Below, piece after piece: positions 1-6,612 of a stretch of 11,294 bases of DNA; within the stretch, counting starts at the first letter, position 1; every line of letters starts with the position of its first letter. The stretch comes from Bacteroidota bacterium (lineage in GTDB: Bacteria > Bacteroidota > Bacteroidia > Bacteroidales > UBA12481). A program made the position numbers and the translations under genes. The DNA is taken from assembly GCA_030592205.1 (NCBI GenBank), contig JAUVKA010000078.1:1-11294 (forward strand), given 5' to 3'. Below the pieces are notes generated by a model. The model was not told the DNA's origin. It saw only the letters and a list, made by a program, of their open reading frames with translations, and did not search any database.

Positions 1-122
1 AGGGTTCGCAAACTTTCCCAGGTCTGCTCTTTATCCCATGGACATTTTTCCCTAAGCTCTTCCATAATATCCAAGAGGCGGGTAAAAGCCTGGATTGTCT
101 CCTGATTATTTTGTCTGGTCAT
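1..122 (-). CDS. mazG: MazG-family nucleoside triphosphate pyrophosphohydrolase, N-terminal fragment (cut by window start)
   Basis: Only the first 40 codons are inside the window; the gene continues off the left edge. The minus-strand reading begins MTRQNNQETIQAF and runs through LLDIMEELR, then CPWDKEQTWESLR. The C-P-W-D-K-x-Q-T-x-x-S-L motif after an LxxIMxxLR helix is the classic start of the MazG NTP pyrophosphohydrolase domain, which hydrolyses (d)NTPs to NMP and pyrophosphate in nucleotide-pool house-cleaning. The start at 122 is the ATG directly preceding this homology. It lies inside the end of the upstream DUF62 gene, giving a 17-nt overlap (106-122) in a different frame, so the two are probably co-transcribed and translationally coupled. 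The catalytic EExxE motifs lie outside the window, so activity cannot be judged. Family identification is strong despite the short length. Confidence 0.88.
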   Translation of the reverse strand, partial: MTRQNNQETIQAFTRLLDIMEELREKCPWDKEQTWESLRT

Positions 123-936
123 AAAATTTGATTTTAATGGTTGAGCCTGGTTCCAGCGACAGCAATTCTCCAACCTGGCCCTGAACAATAGCGATTTCAA
201 GAAATCCAACAGAATTAAACAATGCAATTAATTCCCCCGGCTCCTCATCCCGATAGCTAAGACTTAATTGATCAATTTTATAATGATTGCTTTTAACAAG
301 AATTTCAAAGCTCCGATCCAACTGAATACTATCAAACAGGGATCGTGAAATATTACTAATGGCATTTTTATAGGAATCAATATAAATCACTCTACCCGTA
401 ATAGCTCCTCCCTGAATAACAGGTTGCCAGGGCGACTGCCTAATCGGGCTTGATTCAATCCCCTCAAACTCCTCGTCTGAACTGTCGATCAGCCATTTGA
501 TAATATTTGGAAAGAGGGCCATTTCAGGAAAAGAAGGTGAAAAACCATTCTTATCCCGGGTATCCGTATTTTTCAATTCAATTCTGGCAAAGACATCCGG
601 AGTTATGTTCAGGCAAAATTCGGGATCTTCATCAAAAAGCAATCCCAGAACCGGATCGTTCCAGGATAAGATATATTGTCCATGATATTTACATACTACC
701 GGATTAACATCCCCTGAATAACCCTGGTTAACTAAAAAAACGTGGATAGTCCCTTCCGGAAACTCTGTAAGAGCATGGCGGAGGACAAAGGCACCCTGCA
801 GACTATGAAAAGGCTGTATATCATGACTAATATCAACCAGAATCGCTTCGGGGATCATTCTTACGATCCTGCCTTTAAGCATTCCTGCATAATAATCCTG
901 CTTATTCCAATCGCTTGTCAGGGTAATTACTGCCAT
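106..936 (-). CDS. SAM hydroxide adenosyltransferase / DUF62-family protein (SAM-dependent chlorinase/fluorinase fold)
   Basis: This 276-aa protein has the length and layout of the DUF62 family, whose characterised members split S-adenosylmethionine into adenosine and methionine using water. Visible landmarks are the N-terminal ITLTSDW (residues 4-10) followed by QDYYAGMLKG (13-22), and VDISHDIQPF (34-43), matching the family's strand-Asp and DISHxI motifs. The C-terminal part (about 175-276) fits the beta-barrel domain. Motifs usually written DPGVG and PDNG are replaced here by LVNQGYSG (68-75) and SWNDPVLG (91-98). The HGRD-like region is SFPEMALF (135-142), so the usual Asp/Arg/His residues are not recognisable. 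Such divergence may be normal for Bacteroidota members; this is recollection and was not tested. The start at 936 directly precedes the conserved first strand. The gene is divergent from phoH and overlaps mazG by 17 nt. The fold is well supported; the enzymatic activity is not. Confidence 0.85.
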   Translation of the reverse strand: MAVITLTSDWNKQDYYAGMLKGRIVRMIPEAILVDISHDIQPFHSLQGAFVLRHALTEFPEGTIHVFLVNQGYSGDVNPVVCKYHGQYILSWNDPVLGLLFDEDPEFCLNITPDVFARIELKNTDTRDKNGFSPSFPEMALFPNIIKWLIDSSDEEFEGIESSPIRQSPWQPVIQGGAITGRVIYIDSYKNAISNISRSLFDSIQLDRSFEILVKSNHYKIDQLSLSYRDEEPGELIALFNSVGFLEIAIVQGQVGELLSLEPGSTIKIKFYDQTK

Positions 937-973
937 CTCCGGGTTAGACCATTAGAAAATTCGCGAATATCTG

Positions 974-981
974 TATTTTTG
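974..981 (+). promoter_or_regulatory. Candidate Bacteroidota -7 element for phoH
   Basis: TATTTTTG matches the TAnnTTTG consensus and lies about 63 nt before the phoH start chosen here, inside the 108-bp divergent spacer between the DUF62 gene and phoH. The upstream -33 region shows no clear TTG, so support is limited. Confidence 0.35.
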
Positions 982-1018
982 TATGTACAGAAACAAGTTC
1001 TTTGCGTTATTGCAGGGC

Positions 1019-1026
1019 CAAAATTA
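1019..1026 (-). promoter_or_regulatory. Candidate Bacteroidota -7 element for the DUF62-mazG pair
   Basis: On the minus strand this reads TAATTTTG, an exact match to TAnnTTTG. It lies about 80 nt before the DUF62 start codon in the divergent intergenic region. No convincing TTG -33 element is seen at the expected distance, so this is a weak prediction from position and consensus only. Confidence 0.3.
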
Positions 1027-1044
1027 ACCATTCTAGTTCACTTT

Positions 1045-2022
1045 ATGATTGAAAAGATTTTATATTTAAAAGGTATTGATCCCCTTGCTTTCTACGGGCC
1101 AAATAATATCCACATTGAAACTATCAAGCACAATTTCTCCAAAATTAAAATTATAGCAAGGGGCGACCAGATTAAAGCTATTGGCAATCCCAAGGAAATT
1201 GAACTGTTTGAGGAAAAGCTTATAAAGATCTTCGCACACCTGAACAAGTTCAATAGTATGGATATGAATACCCTTGAAGGCTTGCTGGCAAATTCGCTGC
1301 CAAGCGGATCAAGTAAGAAAGAATTTGAAAATGATATATTGATATTTGGTAATAGCGGCAAGCCAATCCGATCAAGGACACCACATCAGCACGTAATGGT
1401 GGAAAAATATAAAAGCCATGATCTTTTGGTCGCTACCGGACCTGCTGGATCAGGGAAAACGTATATCGCTGTCTCACTAGCCGTTAGAGCCTTACGAAAC
1501 AAAGAAGTTCGTCGTATTATCCTCAGTCGGCCTGCGGTGGAATCCGGGGAACAACTAGGCTTTCTTCCAGGTGATCTAAAGGAAAAGCTGGATCCATATC
1601 TGCAGCCTCTGTATGATGCCCTTCTCGATATGATGCCAGCGAGAAAACTAACTGAATATATGGAGGACAATACTATACAGATTGCCCCTCTGGCCTTCAT
1701 GAGAGGCCGCACTCTTGAAAATTCCTTCGTGATTCTTGATGAGGCACAAAATGCAACAATCAACCAGTTGAAAATGTTCCTTACCCGAATGGGATCAAAC
1801 TCCAAGTTCATAGTTACCGGCGATATTACTCAAATTGATTTACATCCAACATCAAAATCCGGACTGGTTCATGCTCATAAATTGCTGAGAGATTTATCCG
1901 GAATTGCGATTATCGATTTCGATAAAAATGATATAATCCGACATAAACTGGTTGAACGAATAGTAAATGCCTACGAGCAAGATAATAATCGGAATTCTGA
2001 CTTGGAAAACTCAAAAAAATGA
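1045..2022 (+). CDS. phoH: PhoH-family ATPase
   Basis: The 325-aa product belongs to the PhoH (PhoH-like/YbeZ) family of cytoplasmic P-loop NTPases linked to RNA metabolism and phosphate stress. Numbered from the 1045 start, Walker A is GPAGSGKT at 132-139 with K138, SRPAVESGEQLGFLPGD begins at 161, Walker B plus DEAQ is VILDEAQN with D232-Q235, and GDITQIDL begins at 259. All are hallmarks of the family. The reading frame is open upstream to 742, but that extension lies antisense to the DUF62 gene and resembles no PhoH sequence. The ATG at 1045 begins MIEKILYLKGIDPL, where family similarity starts, and gives the usual length. No Shine-Dalgarno sequence is evident. The order phoH then purC is a neighbourhood I recall from Bacteroidota genomes; here another gene lies between them. 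The physiological role is poorly defined across the family. Confidence 0.93.
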   Translation: MIEKILYLKGIDPLAFYGPNNIHIETIKHNFSKIKIIARGDQIKAIGNPKEIELFEEKLIKIFAHLNKFNSMDMNTLEGLLANSLPSGSSKKEFENDILIFGNSGKPIRSRTPHQHVMVEKYKSHDLLVATGPAGSGKTYIAVSLAVRALRNKEVRRIILSRPAVESGEQLGFLPGDLKEKLDPYLQPLYDALLDMMPARKLTEYMEDNTIQIAPLAFMRGRTLENSFVILDEAQNATINQLKMFLTRMGSNSKFIVTGDITQIDLHPTSKSGLVHAHKLLRDLSGIAIIDFDKNDIIRHKLVERIVNAYEQDNNRNSDLENSKK

Positions 2023-2103
2023 TACTATAAATATCCCTCAGCAATAAAAAACTAAGCTATGGCGAACCGAACATATAATCATAATAAAATAATATTTAAA
2101 CGG

Positions 2104-3342
2104 ATGAAAAAACATATCGTATTATTCCTGGGTCTGATTTTTTCTTTAACAATAGTTTTAACTTTTTGTAAATGTGATTGCGATGAAAATGAGCCCCCGG
2201 CACTAAAGATTAAAATAGGTGCACTCCTATCAATCACCGGAGCAGGATCTTCCACCGGCGAAAGTACGCAATCGGCCTTACAGGAAGGAATGCGGGATAT
2301 TAATAAATATCTTGCAGAAATTGGCTCGGAAATGGAAGTGGAGCTACTTATTAAAGATACCCAAACGGATACGCTTGTTGCTCTGGAAAGATTGATTGAA
2401 CTGCATCAGGATGGGGTCAGTTTCGTTATCGGCCCATATAGCAGTGCTTCGGTGAAAGCTGTCAAAGCTTATGCTGACGATAATGATATTTTGATAGTAA
2501 GTCCCTCAAGTGTAGGTACTTCACTAGCAATTGCTGGAGATAATATTTTCAGATTGGTGCCAAATGATCATAACCAGGCGAAGGCTATTAATGCAATGCT
2601 TCTTGACGATGGTATTGAGTTTGTTATTCCGGTTGTTCGTAATGATTTATGGGGCAATGAACTATTTCAGGCTGCTTCACTTCAGTTCAGCCAGCACGGG
2701 GGGCTGTATGATAATCCAATTAAATATGAGCCTGCAATTGATAACTTTTCTCAGGTAATAGAGCAATTATCAGAAGTAGTTAATGAAGTACAACTTGATA
2801 AAAATCGCATAGCTATACATTTAATCTCATTTGGGGAAGGTACAGAAATCCTTGATTTAGCATCTTCGGAAAACATTTTTCACCAGGTGAACTGGTATGG
2901 AAGTTCGGCCTTTGCTGAAAATGCCAGTTTGCCTATGAACCAGGCAGCTGCGGCCTTTGCAGCTTCCCAGGCTTTCTCTTGTCCTGTTTTTGGCTATGAT
3001 GAAACAGCAAAAGATAAGTGGCAACCTTTAGTTGACCGAATTCAAGCCGATATAGGCCGAAAGCCAGAAATGTATGCTCTTGTTACTTATGATGCATTGT
3101 GGCTAGCCATATCAACCTACCTGGCAATTGATAATAACACAGATTTTAATGAGCTTAAACAAGCCTTTATTTATGAAGCAGATAATTATTTTGGAGTAAC
3201 GGGATGGATAACACTAAATGATGCCGGCGACAGAGCCTATTCAACATATGATTTTTGGGGAATTAAACATTCCTTGAATAAATACGAATGGCAGGTTGTG
3301 GCTACATTTAGTAACATTACAGGACAACTGACCCGTTACTAA
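2104..3342 (+). CDS. Periplasmic Leu/Ile/Val-binding-type receptor-family protein, exported, possible lipoprotein
   Basis: About 412 aa from the ATG at 2104. The mature region begins IKIGALLSITGAGSS, the start of type I periplasmic-binding (ANF-receptor/LivJ-like) domains. It continues with an IGPYSSASVKAVKAYAD segment and SPSSVGTS, where these proteins bind ligand between two lobes. The N-terminus from 2104 is a good export signal: MKKH, then a hydrophobic stretch, then three cysteines in the pattern CxCxC (22, 24, 26) followed by acidic residues. C22 could be lipidated, though Phe at -1 is unusual for a lipobox. An in-frame ATG at 2059 would add 15 polar residues before the signal peptide, so 2104 is preferred; neither start has a clear ribosome site. 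No permease or ATPase gene is nearby, so it may serve as an orphan receptor or sensor or work with a distant transporter. The ligand is unknown; an amino acid or amide is typical for the family. Confidence 0.8.
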   Translation: MKKHIVLFLGLIFSLTIVLTFCKCDCDENEPPALKIKIGALLSITGAGSSTGESTQSALQEGMRDINKYLAEIGSEMEVELLIKDTQTDTLVALERLIELHQDGVSFVIGPYSSASVKAVKAYADDNDILIVSPSSVGTSLAIAGDNIFRLVPNDHNQAKAINAMLLDDGIEFVIPVVRNDLWGNELFQAASLQFSQHGGLYDNPIKYEPAIDNFSQVIEQLSEVVNEVQLDKNRIAIHLISFGEGTEILDLASSENIFHQVNWYGSSAFAENASLPMNQAAAAFAASQAFSCPVFGYDETAKDKWQPLVDRIQADIGRKPEMYALVTYDALWLAISTYLAIDNNTDFNELKQAFIYEADNYFGVTGWITLNDAGDRAYSTYDFWGIKHSLNKYEWQVVATFSNITGQLTRY

Positions 3343-3414
3343 TATTTGCTTTTGTGTACAGTTGGCAATCTCAAAATTCTTAACTTCGTTTTTTTTACTT
3401 TAAACCACTAGTAA

Positions 3415-4365
3415 ATGGCCCAGGCAATAATTCAAACTCAATTTAACCTTCCAGGTTTGAAAGACCTGTACAAAGGAAAAGTACGGGATGTATACAATAT
3501 TAATGATGAGTATTTAGTGATGGTTGTTACCGACCGTATTTCTGCTTTCGATGTGGTCCTCCCCAAGGGAATCCCTTATAAAGGACAAGTTCTGAATCAG
3601 ATAGCATCAAGATTTCTGGATGCTACTTCCGATATTGTTCCTAACTGGAAAATCAGTACACCCGATCCAATGGTTACCATAGGACATAAAGTTGAACCTT
3701 ATGAGGTGGAAATGGTTATCAGGGGATATCTTACCGGCCATGCCTGGAGAGAGTACAGATCAGGAAAAAGATCCATCTGTGGGATTCCTCTCCCCGAAGG
3801 AATGAAGGAAAACCAAAGATTCGATCAGCCTATTATCACCCCTACTACCAAAGCTCATGAAGGTCATGATGAAGACATATCAAGAGATGAAATCATCAGA
3901 CAGGGCTTAGTATCCGAGAAAGAATATGTGCAACTCGAGAATTATACCCGAAAACTTTTCCAGAGAGGTACCGAGATAGCCAAAAAAAAGGGATTGATCC
4001 TGGTGGATACTAAATATGAGTTCGGCGTAAAAAATGATACAATCTATCTGATTGACGAAATCCACACCCCGGATTCCAGTCGCTATTTCTATCTTGATGC
4101 TTATCAGAATAATTTTGATAATGGAATCAAACAGAAGCATTTATCTAAGGAATTTGTTCGTCAATGGCTGATCGATAATGGGTTCCAAGGTCTGGAAGGC
4201 CAGTCTCTTCCCGATATGCCAGAGTCAACAATTAACAATGTTTCAGAGCGATACATTGAGTTATTTGAAAGCATTACCGGAGAAAAATTTGAGCCTACCG
4301 AAGCAGAGGATGTTGAAGCAAGGATAGAAAACAATATCAAACATTTTTTGAAGAAGGCCGACTGA
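3415..4365 (+). CDS. purC: Phosphoribosylaminoimidazole-succinocarboxamide synthase (SAICAR synthase)
   Basis: PurC joins CAIR and L-aspartate using ATP to make SAICAR in de novo purine synthesis, in the cytosol. The 316-aa product shows the family motifs in order: YKGKVRDVY (residues 19-27), the N-terminal nucleotide-binding strand; DRISAFDVVLPKGIPYKG just after it; RGYLTGHAW (103-111); a THKAHEGHDE-like segment (here TTKAHEGHDED) that contacts substrates; VDTKYEFG (197-204); and the signature IDEIHTPDSSRYF (213-225). At 316 aa it is the long form found in Bacteroidota and some eukaryote-like PurCs rather than the ~237-aa E. coli form. The start follows an A/T-rich leader without a Shine-Dalgarno sequence. 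Its TGA shares one base with the ATG of the next gene, a transporter, which suggests translational coupling. No other pur gene is in the window, as expected for dispersed purine genes. Confidence 0.96.
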   Translation: MAQAIIQTQFNLPGLKDLYKGKVRDVYNINDEYLVMVVTDRISAFDVVLPKGIPYKGQVLNQIASRFLDATSDIVPNWKISTPDPMVTIGHKVEPYEVEMVIRGYLTGHAWREYRSGKRSICGIPLPEGMKENQRFDQPIITPTTKAHEGHDEDISRDEIIRQGLVSEKEYVQLENYTRKLFQRGTEIAKKKGLILVDTKYEFGVKNDTIYLIDEIHTPDSSRYFYLDAYQNNFDNGIKQKHLSKEFVRQWLIDNGFQGLEGQSLPDMPESTINNVSERYIELFESITGEKFEPTEAEDVEARIENNIKHFLKKAD

Positions 4366-5885
4366 TGAGCCTCAAGGCTAGCTTGAAAAAATTATCATTC
4401 TGGGCAGGTCCGGATACGGGCCTGCTCGTTTTGTTTCTTCTTGAACTAGACCCTGAACGTCCTGAAACAACAGCAACCATGGCTGTAGCTATCTGGATGG
4501 CCATCTGGTGGATCTCTGAGGCGGTTCCTCTTGCCATAACGGCCCTGCTTCCGGTGGCTCTGTTTCCTATGCTTGGAATCATGGATGGCACGATGGTTTC
4601 AGCAACATATTTCAACCATGTAATATTTCTTTTTATTGGAGGCTTCCTTGTAGCTCTGGCCATGCAAAAATGGGATCTTCACAAGAGGATCGCCCTTCGA
4701 ATCCTGATGTTTACCGGAACCAGGCCTGCCCGAATTCTCTTAGGCTTCATGCTTGCCACAGCATTTTTGTCAATGTGGATTTCCAATACGGCCACCACCA
4801 TGATGATGGTTCCCATCCTGATTTCAGTCATTTCCAAGTTGGAGGAACAAACTCAAAAGAACACCAACACCAGTAATTCTTATTCTACAGGCTTATTACT
4901 TGGAGTTGCCTACAGCGCATCTATCGGAGGAATGATGACCCTGGTAGGAACCCCACCCAACCTGTCATTTACGCGGATATTCCAGATCATGTTTCCGGAG
5001 GCTCCGGAAATAAGTTTTGCTGATTGGATGATCTTTGCCATGCCGGCCGGAATAATTCTTTTTCTTTTCGCCTGGCTGTTTCTTTACATGCGATTTGCTA
5101 AAGGCACTGTCCAGCAACTAGATAAAGATCACCTAAAGAAGCAATACCAGGCTCTTGGGCAACCCGGATACGAAGAAAAAATTATCTTTTTAGTTTTTAT
5201 CAGCCTTGCGGTTCTTTGGATTAGCCGGGCAGATATTCAACTTGGATCTTTACGAATCCCCGGATGGCAAAACCTTTTCAGATTTCCGGAATACCTAAAT
5301 GATGGAACAGTTGCTATTGCCTTGTCGATCATTTTATTTGCCATTCCATCAAAAAACAAAAAAGGGACTCGTTTGCTCGACTGGAAAACTGCCACTCGTT
5401 TGCCCTGGGGTATCGTACTCCTGTTTGGTGGTGGTTTTGCTCTGGCATCAGGCTTCAAAGAATCGGGCTTATCCACATGGTTTGGTGAACAGCTCAGCTT
5501 TGTAACTTTCTTGCATCCGGTACTTATGATTGCCCTGGTGGCCCTAATGATGACTTTCTTAACAGAGCTCACTTCCAATACCGCTACAACAGAGATGATT
5601 CTGCCGGTTCTGGCCGGTTTATCCCTTGCTACTCAAATTCATCCCCTGCTATTCATGCTGCCAGCTACTATGTCGGCTTCCATGGCATTTATGCTTCCGG
5701 TAGCAACCCCGCCAAATGCTATCATTTTTGGAACAAACAAATTACGGATTGCCGATATGGTAAAAACAGGATTAATTATGAATCTGATGGGCACCTTTAT
5801 AATCACTTTGTCTGTTTATTTTATCGCGCGTTGGGCCTTCGGGATCGATTTGAATATCTTTCCTGAGTGGGCTATGAGCAATTAG
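4365..5885 (+). CDS. SLC13/DASS-family anion:sodium symporter (dicarboxylate or sulfate type)
   Basis: A 506-aa inner-membrane protein dominated by hydrophobic segments, consistent with the 11 or more membrane spans of the divalent anion:Na+ symporter (DASS, SLC13) family. The internally duplicated Ser-Asn-Thr motifs that build the sodium and substrate sites are both present: SNTATTMMMVPI with S140-N141-T142, and TSNTATTEMILPV with S404-N405-T406. Each is followed by its proline-rich partner, VGTPPN at 194-199 and VATPPNAIIFG near 445. The N-terminal MAIWWISEAVPLAITALLP block is also typical. Substrates in the family include succinate, fumarate, malate, citrate and sulfate; sequence alone does not decide, though the SNT/TPPN pattern fits C4-dicarboxylate carriers. 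The ATG overlaps the purC stop by one base (ATGA), so expression probably depends on purC translation. The gene is complete, and no frameshift is seen. Confidence 0.92.
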   Translation: MSLKASLKKLSFWAGPDTGLLVLFLLELDPERPETTATMAVAIWMAIWWISEAVPLAITALLPVALFPMLGIMDGTMVSATYFNHVIFLFIGGFLVALAMQKWDLHKRIALRILMFTGTRPARILLGFMLATAFLSMWISNTATTMMMVPILISVISKLEEQTQKNTNTSNSYSTGLLLGVAYSASIGGMMTLVGTPPNLSFTRIFQIMFPEAPEISFADWMIFAMPAGIILFLFAWLFLYMRFAKGTVQQLDKDHLKKQYQALGQPGYEEKIIFLVFISLAVLWISRADIQLGSLRIPGWQNLFRFPEYLNDGTVAIALSIILFAIPSKNKKGTRLLDWKTATRLPWGIVLLFGGGFALASGFKESGLSTWFGEQLSFVTFLHPVLMIALVALMMTFLTELTSNTATTEMILPVLAGLSLATQIHPLLFMLPATMSASMAFMLPVATPPNAIIFGTNKLRIADMVKTGLIMNLMGTFIITLSVYFIARWAFGIDLNIFPEWAMSN

Positions 5886-5972
5886 CAAAAATCTCATTTT
5901 ATAAACAAAAACGGATTTTCCCTTCAGAATAACTAAGTGAAAAATTACTTGTTCTCTGCTATAAAATCAAGG

Positions 5973-5986
5973 ATGATTTAAATCAT
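5973..5986. promoter_or_regulatory. 14-bp perfect palindrome, possible FNR/CRP-like operator
   Basis: ATGATTTAAATCAT is its own reverse complement. Its core TGAT-N4-ATCA matches the inner 8 fixed bases of the FNR box TTGAT-N4-ATCAA, with only the outermost base pair different. It lies in the 166-bp gap before the NuoE-like gene, 6 bp upstream of a TACTTTTG element, where a bound regulator would overlap the promoter. A/T-rich palindromes of this length can occur by chance in a low-GC intergenic region, so function is inferred from position. Confidence 0.4.
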
Positions 5987-5992
5987 TTATAC

Positions 5993-6000
5993 TACTTTTG
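5993..6000 (+). promoter_or_regulatory. Candidate Bacteroidota -7 element for the NuoE/NuoF/GltD-NuoG operon
   Basis: TACTTTTG is an exact match to TAnnTTTG, placed 51 nt before the NuoE-like start codon and just downstream of a palindrome. The -33 position lacks an obvious TTG, which would fit a promoter needing an activator. It is the only such match I found in the gap before the redox operon. Confidence 0.4.
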
Positions 6001-6051
6001 AATGCTTTATTTTTATTCACTTAACCGCTGGTTCTTAAAGCTGATAAAATT

Positions 6052-6579
6052 ATGCGTGTTCAAAGAATTGCCCAACTGGAAGCAAGTGATAATCTGATAG
6101 TTGAGGGTATTGACCTTGGACTTCTATCAACATTGATTGAGAAGTACAAGCATAAAAAAGGCAATATCATCCCCTTACTTCAGGGAACTCAGGATCTGTA
6201 TGGATTCATTCCAGAAGATGCCTTCCGGCTGATCTCAGCTGAGACTGGGATTAGTACAAGCGATATGTATGGCGTTGCCACTTTTTATTCCCAGTTTCGA
6301 CTTAGTCCAGTAGGAAAACATATTATTAAAATATGTCATGGTACAGCATGTCATGTTCAAGATGCAAGCACGATCTCTGAATCACTGGAAGAAGCACTTG
6401 GCATCAAGGATGGCGAAACGACTGCTGATAATCTCTTCACCCTGGAATCTGTTGCCTGTCTGGGCTGTTGTTCCCTGGCACCTGTCATGATGATTGGAGG
6501 TGAAACTTACGGAAAACTCACTAGTAAATCAGCAGTTAAAGTAATTAAAGAAATTAAAATCAGGGAAAGTCAGGAGTAA
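6052..6579 (+). CDS. NuoE/HydC-like [2Fe-2S] subunit of a soluble NAD(H)-linked bifurcating-type oxidoreductase
   Basis: This 175-aa protein has the NuoE (24-kDa, thioredoxin-like [2Fe-2S] ferredoxin) architecture. A helical N-terminal half contains IIPLLQGTQDLYGFIPEDA and GVATFYSQFRL, followed by the cluster-binding domain. Ligands are C95 and C100 in CHGTACHV and C136 and C140 in CLGCCSLAP, the C-x4-C...C-x3-C pattern of the family. In [FeFe]-hydrogenase and related complexes the homologue is HydC (HndA), which relays electrons to or from the NADH-oxidising flavoprotein. It is the first gene of an operon with a NuoF/HydB-like flavoprotein 33 bp downstream and a GltD/NuoG-like fusion after that. 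Complex I membrane genes are absent from the window, so a respiratory role is unlikely. The start follows the promoter-like gap directly, and the length is usual for the family. Confidence 0.93.
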   Translation: MRVQRIAQLEASDNLIVEGIDLGLLSTLIEKYKHKKGNIIPLLQGTQDLYGFIPEDAFRLISAETGISTSDMYGVATFYSQFRLSPVGKHIIKICHGTACHVQDASTISESLEEALGIKDGETTADNLFTLESVACLGCCSLAPVMMIGGETYGKLTSKSAVKVIKEIKIRESQE

Positions 6580-6612
6580 TACAGGAACACCTTGATTTAA
6601 AGTATCTTCCAC

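Noticed and set aside
742..1044. Upstream extension of the phoH reading frame (about 101 extra codons)
   Set aside because: It is antisense to the DUF62 gene and the spacer, has no family resemblance, and PhoH similarity begins at the ATG at 1045 with a normal total length.
3389..3396. Run of eight T before purC as a terminator for the binding-protein gene
   Set aside because: No stable hairpin could be found directly upstream; only a 4-bp AGTT/AACT match with a long loop.
4337..4663. Antisense and shifted-frame reading frames within purC, the transporter and the NuoF-like gene (for example this one)
   Set aside because: They lie wholly or mostly inside well-supported genes, have unusual compositions, and show no recognisable domain.
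5935..5950. Small hairpin AAGTGA-AAAA-TTACTT after the transporter gene as a terminator
   Set aside because: The stem is only 6 bp, A/T-rich with a G-U pair, and no T-tract follows, so it is too weak to call.
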